Origin: 66-474 sp035281745
Lineage (GTDB): Bacteria; Pseudomonadota; Gammaproteobacteria; Xanthomonadales; Rhodanobacteraceae
Reading direction: 5' to 3'
DNA: 64,000 nucleotides
NCBI GenBank assembly: GCA_035281745.1
Contig: DATEDI010000027.1
Span: forward strand, 1 to 64,000
Below the pieces are notes generated by a model. It worked only from the letters and a program-made list of their open reading frames with translations. It had not been told where the DNA came from and made no database searches. Shown here piece after piece: positions 8,986 to 18,207 of this stretch. Position 1 is the stretch's first letter. Each line of letters starts with the position of its first letter. A program made the position numbers and the translations under genes.

Positions 8986-9048
8986 ATGCAGCGAGACGAG
9001 TGCTCGACATGCCGTGGCGAAAACGTCGTGGCAGACGGGAGATCCATT

Positions 9049-10107
9049 TTGGCCACGCACAAAATCAAGGTGCTTTGCGTCGACGACTCGGCGCTGATCC
9101 GCGGCCTGATGTCGCAGATCATCAACGAGCACGAGGACATGGAAGTGGTGGCCGTGGCGCCGGACCCGCTGGTCGCGCGCGACCTCATCAAGCAGCACAA
9201 CCCGGACGTCCTGACGCTGGACGTGGAAATGCCGCGCATGGACGGGCTGGATTTCCTCGAACGCCTGATGCGCCTGCGGCCGATGCCGGTGGTGATGGTG
9301 TCGTCGTTGACCCGGTCCGGTTCGGAAGTGACGTTGCGCGCGCTGGAACTGGGTGCGGTGGATTTCGTCGCCAAGCCCGAGATGGGCATCCGCGGCGGCA
9401 TGCTCGATTACAGCGACGTCATCGCGCAGAAGATTCGTGCCGCGGCCGCGTCACGGCCCAGGCGGCAGCAGCAGGCCGACAAGCCGCGCACATTGCTGCG
9501 CCAGCCGCTGGTGTCCAGCGAAAAGCTGGTGATCCTGGGCGCGTCGACGGGTGGCCCGGAAGCGGTCCGCGCGGTGCTGGAACCGCTGCCGCCGAACAGC
9601 CCGGCGATCCTGATCGCGCAGCACATGCCGGCGGGGTTCACCAATTCGTTCGCGCAGCGCCTGAACCGACTGTGCCGCGTCGCTGTGAAGGAAGCGGAAG
9701 ACGGCGAACGAATCCTGCCGGGACACACCTACATCGCCCCCGGAGATCGCCATCTGAAGCTGGCGCGCAGCGGGGCCAACTACGTGGTGGCACTGGATTC
9801 GGGCGCGCCGGTGAATCGTCACAAACCGTCGGTCGACGTGTTGTTCCACTCGGCGGCGGAGCAGGCCGGCCGCAACGCGATCGGCGTGTTGCTGACGGGC
9901 ATGGGCAAGGACGGCGCGCTCGGCCTGCGCGCGATGCGCGAAGCGGGCGCGACGACCTTGGCGCAGGACGAAGAAACATCGCTGGTGTTCGGGATGCCGC
10001 GCGAAGCGATCGCGGTGGGCGGCGCCAGCGAAGTATTGGGACTCGAAGAGATCGCCCCGAGGCTGATGACGCTGGTCGCGGCCGCGGGACGCGCGCAACG
10101 GGTGTAG
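9049..10107 (+). CDS. cheB: Chemotaxis response regulator / methylesterase CheB
   Basis: A 352-residue protein-glutamate methylesterase and deamidase. The receiver domain has Asp58 in LTLDVEMPRMDG, and the C-terminal catalytic domain has GASTGGPE (Ser), QHMPAGFT (His) and GMGKDGA (Asp). It is strikingly close to E. coli CheB from start to end. I chose the TTG at 9049 because GGGAG lies 7 bases upstream and the product then starts like other CheBs. The longer frame from 8986 begins at the edge of a sigma-28 promoter. Confidence 0.95.
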   Translation: MATHKIKVLCVDDSALIRGLMSQIINEHEDMEVVAVAPDPLVARDLIKQHNPDVLTLDVEMPRMDGLDFLERLMRLRPMPVVMVSSLTRSGSEVTLRALELGAVDFVAKPEMGIRGGMLDYSDVIAQKIRAAAASRPRRQQQADKPRTLLRQPLVSSEKLVILGASTGGPEAVRAVLEPLPPNSPAILIAQHMPAGFTNSFAQRLNRLCRVAVKEAEDGERILPGHTYIAPGDRHLKLARSGANYVVALDSGAPVNRHKPSVDVLFHSAAEQAGRNAIGVLLTGMGKDGALGLRAMREAGATTLAQDEETSLVFGMPREAIAVGGASEVLGLEEIAPRLMTLVAAAGRAQRV

Positions 10108-10164
10108 GCAGCGGTTCGCGCGCACCATGCGCACCCACATACGGCTTTTCAGAGAGACACGAAC

Positions 10165-11901
10165 ATGCAAGCGATCCACAACATGAAGATCAACACGGGA
10201 ATGGTGGCGGTGCTTGCCATTTTCACGGTGGTGATCGCCACGGCCATCGGCCTCGGCCTGCAGGCGGGCCAGCAGATGGACGGCTACCTGCTCACGATCA
10301 AGAACGTCAACATCGACCAACTCAACCTGGTCAACGAGATCAACAACGAGCAAAGTTACGTGCGTTCCCGGGTGGTGGGCATGCTGGACGACGTGCTCGC
10401 CCACCGGCAACCGGATCGCACCGAACTGGGCGCGGTCGCCAACACGCTGGACGGAATGGATGAGTTGCTGCAGAAGTTCAATGCCGTGCAGAAGGATCCG
10501 GAACAGCAGAAGCTGGCCCAGGCGATCAGCGGCAGTGCCACGGATCTGATCAAGGTGATCCGCGGCCAGAAGGACGCGATCGGGAAGGGCGACCTCAACG
10601 CCTTCAACGCCCTCAATGAACAGCTCGTGGCGCCCTCCCGCCAGTTCCATGACAGCGTTGCCGCACTGGCGCACTACGCCAATGTGCACAACACCGGGAT
10701 CGTCAAGGACTTCGAAAAAACCGACAGCGTGTTCAAGCGCGTGTACATCGGGTTGGGCCTGGTCACGCTGGTATTGCTGGTGGCCGTGTACATGGGACTG
10801 CGCCGGCTGGTGGTGATTCCGCTGACGGGCGCCGTCAAGCGGCTGGACGCGATCGCACGCGCCGATCTTTCCGAACACATCGGCGTGACGGGTGACAACG
10901 AAATCAGCCGGCTGTTCGCGGCGATGCGCCGCATGCAACAGAGCCTCGGCAAGATGGTGGGCGAGGCGCGCGGCAGCAGCAATTCGATCTACGTCGGATC
11001 GACGGAAATCTCGCGCGGCAACACCGATCTTTCCGCGCGCACCGAGGAACAGGCCGCCTCGCTGGAAGAAACCGCCACCAGCATGGAAGAGATCACGGCC
11101 ACGGTGAAGCAGAACGCCGACAACGCGCGCCAGGCCAGCAGCCTCGCCAACGATGCGTCGGCCACGGCCAGCCACGGCGGCGAAGTGATGGACAAGGTCA
11201 CCGCCACCATGCGCGGCATTTCCGACAGCTCGAAGAAGGTCGCCGAAATCACCGGCATGATCGATTCGATCGCGTTCCAGACCAACATCCTCGCGCTCAA
11301 CGCGTCGGTGGAAGCCGCGCGCGCGGGCGAGCAGGGACGCGGCTTCGCGGTGGTCGCGGGCGAGGTGCGCAACCTCGCCGGGCGCAGCGCCGATGCCGCG
11401 CGCGAGATCAAGCAGTTGATCGAAGGCTCCGCCCGGCAGGTCGGCGAAGGTTCCGCGCTGGTGGAGCAGGCTGGCCACACCATGCGCGAGGTGGTGACCG
11501 CGGTGAAGCGCGTTACCGACATCATGGATGAAATCTCGGCCGCGTCGCAGGAACAGTCGAGCGGCATCGAGCAGATCAACCAGGCCGTCAGCCAGATGGA
11601 CGAGGTCACCCAGCAGAACGCCGCGCTGGTCGAACAGATCACCGCCGCGGCTGCCTCGCTGGAAGAACAGGCGCGCCGACTGGAAACGTCGGTGGCGGTG
11701 TTCCGCCTGCCGGGCGCCGCGCAGCAGGGCGACGCAACGCGCGAAAGCGTTGCGGCCAAGCCCGCCGCGTCGCCCTCCGGCAATGTCTCGGCGATGACGC
11801 AGCGAATCAAGCGCCTCGCCACGCAGCCGCAACCCCGCCGTGCAACCAAGTCCCCACGTCCCGAAGCGGCCACCGCCGACGAAAGTTGGGAAGAATTCTG
11901 A
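10165..11901 (+). CDS. Methyl-accepting chemotaxis protein (MCP2) with CheR-tether pentapeptide
   Basis: A 578-residue chemoreceptor. It has an N-terminal membrane segment (about 13-32), a periplasmic four-helix sensor domain, a second membrane segment near 193-213, HAMP, and a signalling domain with the conserved tip. The C-terminus SWEEF fits the xWxxF tether for CheR/CheB. It sits between cheB and cheY, where enterics keep their receptors. Its N-terminal sensor differs from MCP1. The ligand is unknown. Confidence 0.94.
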   Translation: MQAIHNMKINTGMVAVLAIFTVVIATAIGLGLQAGQQMDGYLLTIKNVNIDQLNLVNEINNEQSYVRSRVVGMLDDVLAHRQPDRTELGAVANTLDGMDELLQKFNAVQKDPEQQKLAQAISGSATDLIKVIRGQKDAIGKGDLNAFNALNEQLVAPSRQFHDSVAALAHYANVHNTGIVKDFEKTDSVFKRVYIGLGLVTLVLLVAVYMGLRRLVVIPLTGAVKRLDAIARADLSEHIGVTGDNEISRLFAAMRRMQQSLGKMVGEARGSSNSIYVGSTEISRGNTDLSARTEEQAASLEETATSMEEITATVKQNADNARQASSLANDASATASHGGEVMDKVTATMRGISDSSKKVAEITGMIDSIAFQTNILALNASVEAARAGEQGRGFAVVAGEVRNLAGRSADAAREIKQLIEGSARQVGEGSALVEQAGHTMREVVTAVKRVTDIMDEISAASQEQSSGIEQINQAVSQMDEVTQQNAALVEQITAAAASLEEQARRLETSVAVFRLPGAAQQGDATRESVAAKPAASPSGNVSAMTQRIKRLATQPQPRRATKSPRPEAATADESWEEF

Positions 11902-11959
11902 TGATTCGTCCGGGCGCCGACGTGGCGCTCCGGTTCGGCCGCAAACGCGAGAGCAAGCC

Positions 11960-12349
11960 ATGATCGACAAAAGCATGAACGTCCTGGTAGTGGACGACTT
12001 CCCCACGATGCGGCGCATCGTCCGCAGCTTGCTCAAGGAACTTGGCTTCAACAACGTGGATGAAGCGGAGGACGGGCAGGATGCACTCGGCAAGCTGAAG
12101 TCCGGCGGTTTCCAGTTCGTGATTTCGGACTGGAACATGCCCAACGTCGACGGGTTGGACATGCTCAAGCAGATCCGTGCCGACGGCAATCTCGGCTCGA
12201 CGCCGGTGCTGATGATCACGGCTGAAGCGAAGAAGGAGAACATCATCGCCGCGGCCAAGGCCGGCGCCAACGGCTACATCGTCAAGCCGTTCACCGCCGC
12301 CACGCTGGAAGAAAAAATCGGCAAGATTTTCGAGAAGCTGGGCCATTGA
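11960..12349 (+). CDS. cheY: Chemotaxis response regulator CheY
   Basis: A 129-residue single receiver domain, the same length as E. coli CheY. Asp57 (VISDWNMP) is the phospho-acceptor, with the acidic pair VDD near residues 11-13, Thr in MITAEA and Lys in IVKPFT. It controls the flagellar motor by binding FliM. The ATG at 11960 is chosen by length; an upstream frame to 11840 overlaps MCP2. cheZ follows 33 bases downstream. Confidence 0.97.
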   Translation: MIDKSMNVLVVDDFPTMRRIVRSLLKELGFNNVDEAEDGQDALGKLKSGGFQFVISDWNMPNVDGLDMLKQIRADGNLGSTPVLMITAEAKKENIIAAAKAGANGYIVKPFTAATLEEKIGKIFEKLGH

Positions 12350-12382
12350 CCCGCGTGCATCCAGCCTGACAGGGGAACGACT

Positions 12383-13075
12383 ATGCAAGGCAACGCTCAG
12401 GTGGCCCAGATTCCGGGCACGACGGACGGCGACGAACTGGTGCGCCGGATCGGCCAGCTCACCCGCATGCTGCGGCAAAGCATGCGCGAACTCGGCCTCA
12501 ACAAGGAAATCGAAAAAGCCGCGGCGGCGGTTCCCGACGCACGCGACCGGCTCAATTACGTCGCGAAAATGACCGAGCAGGCGGCCGAGCGCTCGCTGAA
12601 CGCGATCGATCGCGCGCAGCCGCTGCAGGCACAACTCGGCCGCGACGCCGAAGCGCTGGACGCGAAATGGCAAGCCTGGTTCGCGCATCCGGTGGGACTG
12701 GACGAGGCCCGCGACCTGGTCAAGCTCACCCGCGGCTACCTGCAGAACGTCCCCGCGGTGACGCAGAAGATCAATGCGGAACTGCTGGAAATCACGATGG
12801 CGCAGGATTTCCAGGACCTCACGGGCCAGGTCATCAAGAAGATGATGGACGTGATCCACGAAGTCGAACGACATTTGTTCCAGGTGCTGCTGGACAGCGT
12901 GCCCGAAGGCGGCGAGCGCGAAGAAATGCGGCACCGGCTGGAAGGGCGCTGGCTCCCCGGCGTGGTGGAGGAGGCGGGGGCGCTCACCAACGGTCCGCAG
13001 ATCAACACCGAAGGCGATGGCGTGGTCAGCAGCCAGGACCAGGTCGACGCGTTGCTCGATGAACTGGGTTTCTGA
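12383..13075 (+). CDS. cheZ: CheY-P phosphatase CheZ
   Basis: A 230-residue all-helical phosphatase. It contains the active-site region MAQDFQDLTGQVIKKM near 139-154 and ends in a tethered CheY-binding helix (QVDALLDELGF), as in E. coli. A GGGGAACG ribosome site precedes the ATG. It is the last gene of the cheB-MCP2-cheY-cheZ unit; the next promoter starts 12 bases after its stop. Confidence 0.96.
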   Translation: MQGNAQVAQIPGTTDGDELVRRIGQLTRMLRQSMRELGLNKEIEKAAAAVPDARDRLNYVAKMTEQAAERSLNAIDRAQPLQAQLGRDAEALDAKWQAWFAHPVGLDEARDLVKLTRGYLQNVPAVTQKINAELLEITMAQDFQDLTGQVIKKMMDVIHEVERHLFQVLLDSVPEGGEREEMRHRLEGRWLPGVVEEAGALTNGPQINTEGDGVVSSQDQVDALLDELGF

Positions 13076-13087
13076 ACACATTCACGC

Positions 13088-13114
13088 TAAAGGCCTGGCC
13101 ATACGGGCCGATAT
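13088..13114 (+). promoter_or_regulatory. Sigma-28 (FliA) promoter for fliD
   Basis: TAAAGGCC, 11 bases, GCCGATAT. Only the final base of the -10 half differs from the FliA consensus. It lies directly after cheZ and about 140 bases upstream of fliD, consistent with fliDST being late flagellar genes. Confidence 0.9.
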
Positions 13115-13254
13115 TGCGGAATAGAGGGGCTTGAAGCGGCTTTTTCCGCGGCTGGCGCCCTCCACGATGCGACCACAATGTGGTCCGCTCGCCACTGCAC
13201 CGGGAGGTGCGTCGGCAGCGGGCAACCTGCAGAAGGCTGAAGGAGTTCGCCGGT

Positions 13255-14613
13255 ATGACAGCAATCACAGCGCTTGGAGTGGGCTCGGGTCTCGACCTGA
13301 ACGGCCTGCTGGACCAGCTTCAGCAGGGCGAGAACCAGAAGCTGACGCCGATCACCACCCAGAAGGCGAGCTATGAGACCAAGATCTCGGCATTCGGCAG
13401 CCTGAAGAGCGCGCTGTCGAGCCTGCAGGATGCGATCCATGCGCTGGCTGATCCGACTGCGTTCCAAACGGTGAAAAACACCGTTTCAGGCACCGCGCTG
13501 ACCGCCACGACCACCAATGACACCCCGCCGGGCGATTACCAGATCCATGTGGCCCAGCGGGCGCAGGCTTCCAGCGTGGCCACGCTCGGCGTCGCCGACA
13601 GCACGACCAATCTCGGCGACGGCACGGTGGATTTCACGCTGGCCAACGGCAGCACGATGAGCGTCGCGATCAGCGCGGGCAGCAGCAGTCTCCAGAACGT
13701 GCGCGACGCGATCAATGCCCAGAACGGCCCGGTGCGCGCTTCGTTGATCAACGACGGCAGTGGCCAGCCGTATCGATTGGTGTTGCAGGCGGCCGACACC
13801 GGCAGCGCGGCTTCGGTCAGCAGCGTCCAGTTCACCGGGAACCTCGGCAGCAGCCTGCAACTGGATGCAGCCACCCAGCAGGCCGGCCAGGACGCAAGCC
13901 TGACCATCAACGGCATCGCCGTGCAGAGCGCGCACAACACGGTCGAAGACGCGATCCAGGGCGTGACGCTCAACATCACCGGGGTCGGTGATTCCACCTT
14001 GCAGGTGACGCGCGACAACGACGCGATCACCGGGGGGGTGAAGAAGTTCGTCGACGCCTACAACGGCCTCGTCAAGACGCTCGGTGGCCTGACCAGTTAC
14101 GACGCATCCACGCAGACCGCCGGCGCCCTGCTCGGCGACAGCACGGTGCGGTCGGTGCAATCGCAGTTGCGCAGCGTGCTGGGTGGCGAGGTCGACAACG
14201 GCGGCGCATTCAAGGTGCTGAGCGATGTCGGCGTGACGCTGCAACTGGACGGCACGCTGCAGATCGACGACGACAAGCTCGGCAATGCCGTCAACAACAG
14301 CCTCGGCGCCGTGACGCAGTTCTTCGCGGGCGGCGGGACGACCGACGGCATCGCCGACCAGCTCGACACGATGATCGGCAACATGACCAGCAGCACGGGC
14401 CTGATCGGCAGTGCCACCGACAGTCTCAACCAGAGCGTCAGCCAGCTGAATGACCAGTACACCCGGACGCAAGCGCAGATCGACGCGACGATGGCCACGT
14501 ACAAGCAGCAGTTCACCCAGCTGGACGCCATGATCGCGCAGATGAATTCCACCAGCAGCTATCTCACCCAGCAGTTCGACATGCTGGGCAAGATGACAAC
14601 AGGCAGCAAGTGA
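13255..14613 (+). CDS. fliD: Flagellar filament cap protein FliD
   Basis: A 452-residue filament cap (HAP2) that promotes flagellin folding at the filament tip. It starts with the conserved GVGSGLDLNGLLDQL, has the Thr/Ser/Asn-rich variable middle domain, and ends in a coiled coil with YKQQFTQLDAMIAQMN and YLTQQFDML. The ATG at 13255 follows AAGGAG. The frame extends upstream to 13180 without a sensible start. fliS follows 28 bases downstream. Confidence 0.96.
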   Translation: MTAITALGVGSGLDLNGLLDQLQQGENQKLTPITTQKASYETKISAFGSLKSALSSLQDAIHALADPTAFQTVKNTVSGTALTATTTNDTPPGDYQIHVAQRAQASSVATLGVADSTTNLGDGTVDFTLANGSTMSVAISAGSSSLQNVRDAINAQNGPVRASLINDGSGQPYRLVLQAADTGSAASVSSVQFTGNLGSSLQLDAATQQAGQDASLTINGIAVQSAHNTVEDAIQGVTLNITGVGDSTLQVTRDNDAITGGVKKFVDAYNGLVKTLGGLTSYDASTQTAGALLGDSTVRSVQSQLRSVLGGEVDNGGAFKVLSDVGVTLQLDGTLQIDDDKLGNAVNNSLGAVTQFFAGGGTTDGIADQLDTMIGNMTSSTGLIGSATDSLNQSVSQLNDQYTRTQAQIDATMATYKQQFTQLDAMIAQMNSTSSYLTQQFDMLGKMTTGSK

Positions 14614-14641
14614 CGCAGACAGCATCGCGAGGAATATTCGG

Positions 14642-15046
14642 ATGAGCCCCAGGACAGGTGCTGGCGCGTACGCCAGCGTTGGGGTGGAGAGCAGCGTCTT
14701 GACGGCCTCTCCCCACCAGCTGATCAACATGTTGTTCGACGGCGCCGGCGTGGCGATCCGCACGGCGGGCATGCACATGCAGGCCGGCCATACCGCGCGC
14801 AAGGGCGAAGCCATTTCGCGCGCGCTCGACATCGTCAACAACGGCCTCTTGGCGGCGCTCGACGTGCAGCGCGGCGGCGAACTGGCGCAGCGGTTGGCGG
14901 GTCTTTACGAATACATCGCGCGGCGCCTTTTGAGCGCCAATCTCGACAACGACAAGGCGGCCCTCGACGAAGCCGGGCAACTGCTCGAGGAAATCGGCTC
15001 CGCCTGGCGTGATATCGGGCCCCGTGCGGGCCATCCTTCGACATGA
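14642..15046 (+). CDS. fliS: Flagellin export chaperone FliS
   Basis: A 134-residue cytoplasmic helical chaperone that keeps flagellin unpolymerised before export. The family hallmarks are ASPHQLINMLFDGA near the N-terminus and LYEYIARRLLSANL in the C-terminal half. Its stop overlaps the fliT start by four bases. Confidence 0.95.
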   Translation: MSPRTGAGAYASVGVESSVLTASPHQLINMLFDGAGVAIRTAGMHMQAGHTARKGEAISRALDIVNNGLLAALDVQRGGELAQRLAGLYEYIARRLLSANLDNDKAALDEAGQLLEEIGSAWRDIGPRAGHPST

Positions 15047-15396
15047 TTGCGGAATACACAACCATGACCAAGTGCGGTCGCAAGATCATCGGCGTTTATC
15101 GCGAACTGGAAAGCAAGGCTTCGCGCATGGTGGCGCTGGCCCGGGCGCAGGATTGGGAAGCCATGATCTGCGAGGGCGAGGAATACGTGAATGCCGTGGC
15201 GGCGCTGGCCGACATGGAAAAGGATTGCGAACTGGATGAGCATGAGCGCAGCGCCAAATTCCGGGTGCTGGAGCGCACGCTCGATTACGATCTGGAAATC
15301 CGGACGCACCTGCTGGAACATCGCGAAGAGCTTTCCCGCCTGATGGCCTTGTCGCGCCGCGAGCGTGCGCTGTCGCAGGCCTACGGCACGACCTGA
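15043..15396 (+). CDS. fliT: Flagellar chaperone FliT
   Basis: A 117-residue small helical protein. In enterics FliT is the FliD chaperone and also antagonises FlhDC, which is encoded in this same window. The call rests mainly on size, helical character and position directly after fliS (ATGA overlap); sequence similarity in this family is weak. An internal ATG at 15064 is an alternative start. Confidence 0.8.
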   Translation: MIAEYTTMTKCGRKIIGVYRELESKASRMVALARAQDWEAMICEGEEYVNAVAALADMEKDCELDEHERSAKFRVLERTLDYDLEIRTHLLEHREELSRLMALSRRERALSQAYGTT

Positions 15397-15434
15397 CCGG
15401 TGCATAGCCAGCGCCTCGACGAGTAAAGGCCATC

Positions 15435-16643
15435 GTGAGTGGTATCACGCCGATCCTCGACACCTTGTTGCACCAGGTATTGGGCCGGCGCGATACACCG
15501 GTGGATCGGCCGCTGCCCGACCAATTGATCGCGCCCGCGCGCGCGGGCCTGCCGCCGCAATCCGCGCACAGCGACTCGCGACTGGACCCGCGTCCATTGC
15601 CGACGGCGCGCACCACGATCGGTCGCGGCGACAAGGTGAATGTCGAACCTGCATCACGCGGCGCCACGGCTTCCGTGCCGGAGCCGGGCGGCGCCGTCAC
15701 CACCCGATTCAGCACGGCCGCCCGCATCATCGCGGATATCCTGATGCGTTTCCCCGCTTCGCCCGCAGCCATTCGCGCGCAGGTGCCGCTGCTGACGACG
15801 CGCGAGCGCGTGCATGTCGCGGAGTTGGCCGCGCGATTGCGCGACAGCATCGAATCCAGCGGATTGTTTTACGAGGCGCACCTGCTGCGCTGGCGCGGTG
15901 GCACATTTCCGCTGGCGCAGTTGCTGCGCGAGCCGCAGATGCTCTGGAGCGGCCGCGGCGGCACGCCGCCGCAAGCACTCCCGCCGCCACCGCAAAGCGA
16001 TGCACCCGCGGCGTCTGCGGCGTCGCCAGCCAACGCTTCCGGTGCATCACCGCCGCACGTTCCCGTCGTCCATCCCGCGTCTTCGTCGCCGAATGCGGCG
16101 GCCGTTGCTTCACCGGCTTATGGCGCCGACGGAAAACCGGCGGCGGGTGCATCCGGGGGACACGCCGATGCTCCGGCCCAAGCCTCGCAATCCGGCCTTT
16201 TGCCGCTGGCGCTCGCACGCGGCGATCAGCCGGTGCACCCCGCGCTGGAAGGCCTGTTGCGACACCAACTGGACATGCTGGCCGCGCCCGTGTTGCGCTG
16301 GGAAGGCGCACCGTGGGCCGGTGCTTTCATGGCGCTGACGCTGCAGCCGCCGCCGCACCAGCCCGAACGGGAACGTCCGGGGGATGAACATCGATCGCGG
16401 CAGGATGGCGACGCGCCATGGCAAACCCATCTGACCTTGCGACTCGCGCGTCTGGGCGAGGTGAAGGTCAACCTGCAACTCGGCGCGGAGCACGTGGCGC
16501 TGGACCTTCAGGCCGAACCAGGGTCGGTCGAGCGCATGGACGCCGCCAGTGACGCGTTGCGCGGGCGGCTTGGTGCGCTGGGATTCCAGAGCGTGGCGTT
16601 GCGCATTCACGACCACGATGTTTCGGACAATGCGCATGTCTGA
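15435..16643 (+). CDS. fliK: FliK-like flagellar hook-length control protein
   Basis: A 402-residue protein with a Pro/Ala-rich, poorly conserved N-terminal two thirds and a C-terminal domain (about 330-400) resembling the FliK C-terminal domain (LTLRLARLGEVKVNLQL). FliK measures hook length and switches export substrate through FlhB. The start is the GTG at 15435, with AAAGG upstream. It overlaps the next gene by 8 bases. It lies next to an FlhB C-terminal-domain homologue, so it may act in the same switch. Another FliK may exist outside the window. Confidence 0.75.
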   Translation: MSGITPILDTLLHQVLGRRDTPVDRPLPDQLIAPARAGLPPQSAHSDSRLDPRPLPTARTTIGRGDKVNVEPASRGATASVPEPGGAVTTRFSTAARIIADILMRFPASPAAIRAQVPLLTTRERVHVAELAARLRDSIESSGLFYEAHLLRWRGGTFPLAQLLREPQMLWSGRGGTPPQALPPPPQSDAPAASAASPANASGASPPHVPVVHPASSSPNAAAVASPAYGADGKPAAGASGGHADAPAQASQSGLLPLALARGDQPVHPALEGLLRHQLDMLAAPVLRWEGAPWAGAFMALTLQPPPHQPERERPGDEHRSRQDGDAPWQTHLTLRLARLGEVKVNLQLGAEHVALDLQAEPGSVERMDAASDALRGRLGALGFQSVALRIHDHDVSDNAHV

Positions 16644-16935
16644 GCGAAAGCGCCGTCAGGCCGTGGCGCTGGCCGGTTCCGAAGGCGGCGAAGCCGCACG
16701 CGTGATTGCGAAAGGCTACGGCGATCTCGCCGAGCAGGTGATCGCCGAGGCGCGCCGCCACGGCATCTACGTGCACGATTCGCCGGAGCTGGTGGGTTTG
16801 CTGATGGGGCTCGATCTCGATCAGCGCGTACCCGACCGGCTGTATGACGTGGTCGCGGAACTGCTGGCCTGGATGGCAAAGATGGATGCCCAGACCGTGC
16901 CTTCGTCAGCGATCGCGACCCGGTCCCCCGAATAG
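16636..16935 (+). CDS. Stand-alone FlhB C-terminal-domain homologue (EscU/YscU/HrcU family)
   Basis: A 99-residue protein resembling only the cytoplasmic autocleaved tail of FlhB (GLLMGLDLDQRVPDRLYDVVAELLAWM, compared with the DREIPGPLYNAVAEVLVWA of FlhB in this window). It has no membrane segments and no NPTH cleavage motif. The ATG at 16636 is chosen; one at 16630 is possible. The coupling to a FliK-like gene suggests a role in export-substrate switching. That role is an inference. Confidence 0.8.
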   Translation: MSERKRRQAVALAGSEGGEAARVIAKGYGDLAEQVIAEARRHGIYVHDSPELVGLLMGLDLDQRVPDRLYDVVAELLAWMAKMDAQTVPSSAIATRSPE

Positions 16936-16943
16936 CCGGGCCA

Positions 16944-16964
16944 ATCCCGCCCTTATCGCGGGAT
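16944..16964 (+). other. Hairpin between the FlhB-like gene and flhB
   Basis: ATCCCGC pairs perfectly with GCGGGAT around a 7-base loop. No T-run follows, so it is not a clear intrinsic terminator. It may attenuate, or mark the border between the fliD unit and the flhBA unit. Confidence 0.35.
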
Positions 16965-17040
16965 GGGTGCAGGTGCCGAGGCTCGACAATGGCAGTCGAG
17001 AAACTGCCCGAGAAAGGGCCTGCCCCGCGCCGCATCCAGC

Positions 17041-18207
17041 ATGTCCGAAGAATCCGACGATCAGGAAAAGACCGAACCGGCCACCCTTCGCCGCCTCGAA
17101 AAGGCGCGCGAGGAAGGGCAGGTTGCGCGCTCGCGCGAGCTGACGACCTTCCTGTTGCTGGGCGGCGGGCTGCTGGGGCTGTGGGCGATGGGCTCCAAAC
17201 TGTCCCGGCAACTGGGGATGGTGATGGAACAGGCGTTCCTGTTCGACCGCACCCAGGCGTTCGACCTGCATGTCACGATGAGCCGGGTGTTCGAGCTCGG
17301 TTCGCACAGCCTGCTCGCGATCGCGCCGTTGCTGCTCGGATTGGTGGTGATGGCCCTGATTTCGCCGCTGCTGCTGGGCGGCTGGTCGATGTCCAGCAAG
17401 GCGATGGCGCCGAAGCTTTCCAAGCTCAATCCGATCCAGGGCTTCAAGCGGATGCTTTCCGCCCAGATGTGGACCGAACTCGGCAAGGCGATCGTGAAGT
17501 CGCTGCTGATCGGCGGCGTGGCGGTTTGGTTCCTGATGCGTCATCGCGGTGACTTGATCGCGCTGATGGGCGAACCGGTGATGCAGGCCATCCCGCACGC
17601 GCTGAAACTGGCGGCCAGCGCCAGCGGGTTGATGGTGCTGGCGTTGCTGGTGGTGGTGGGGATCGATGTGCCATGGCAGTTGTTCAGCCACGCCAAGAAG
17701 CTGCGGATGACCAAGGAAGAAGTCCGCCGCGAGAACAAGGAAACCGAGGGCGACCCGCATGTGAAGGGCCGCATCCGTTCGCAGCAGCAGGCGATGGCCC
17801 GCGGACGGATGATGAGCAAGGTGCCCGAAGCCGACGTGATCGTCACCAACCCCACCCACTACGCGGTGGCGCTGCGCTACGACGAAAAGAAGATGGGCGC
17901 GCCGCGCGTGGTCGCGAAGGGCGCGGGCGAAATCGCCGCGCGCATCCGCGAACTCGGAAGGGAACACCACGTGCCGCTGCTGGAAGCGCCGCCGCTGGCG
18001 CGCGCGCTGTATCGCCACGTGGATCTCGACCGGGAAATTCCCGGTCCGTTGTACAACGCCGTCGCCGAAGTGCTGGTGTGGGCGATGCGCCTGAAGCGCG
18101 CCCATGTCGATGGCGCCACGCCGCCGCCCGAGCCCATTGACCTGCCCGTGCCCGAAGGCATGGACAAGATCGACACCGATACAACCGATACAGGGGACAA
18201 CGCATGA
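17041..18207 (+). CDS. flhB: Flagellar type III export gate protein FlhB
   Basis: A 388-residue export-gate protein. It has the EKTEPATxRRLEKAREEGQVARSREL N-terminus typical of the family, four membrane segments, and a cytoplasmic domain with the NPTH autocleavage motif at about Asn270-His273. The ATG at 17041 gives the standard start; the frame extends further upstream to 16963. Its stop overlaps flhA (ATGA). A tandem ACCGATACA repeat encodes the Asp/Thr-rich tail. Confidence 0.96.
   Translation: MSEESDDQEKTEPATLRRLEKAREEGQVARSRELTTFLLLGGGLLGLWAMGSKLSRQLGMVMEQAFLFDRTQAFDLHVTMSRVFELGSHSLLAIAPLLLGLVVMALISPLLLGGWSMSSKAMAPKLSKLNPIQGFKRMLSAQMWTELGKAIVKSLLIGGVAVWFLMRHRGDLIALMGEPVMQAIPHALKLAASASGLMVLALLVVVGIDVPWQLFSHAKKLRMTKEEVRRENKETEGDPHVKGRIRSQQQAMARGRMMSKVPEADVIVTNPTHYAVALRYDEKKMGAPRVVAKGAGEIAARIRELGREHHVPLLEAPPLARALYRHVDLDREIPGPLYNAVAEVLVWAMRLKRAHVDGATPPPEPIDLPVPEGMDKIDTDTTDTGDNA

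Noticed and set aside
16944..16964. Terminator between the FlhB-like gene and flhB
   Set aside because: The hairpin is real but no T-run follows, so I list it only as a hairpin.
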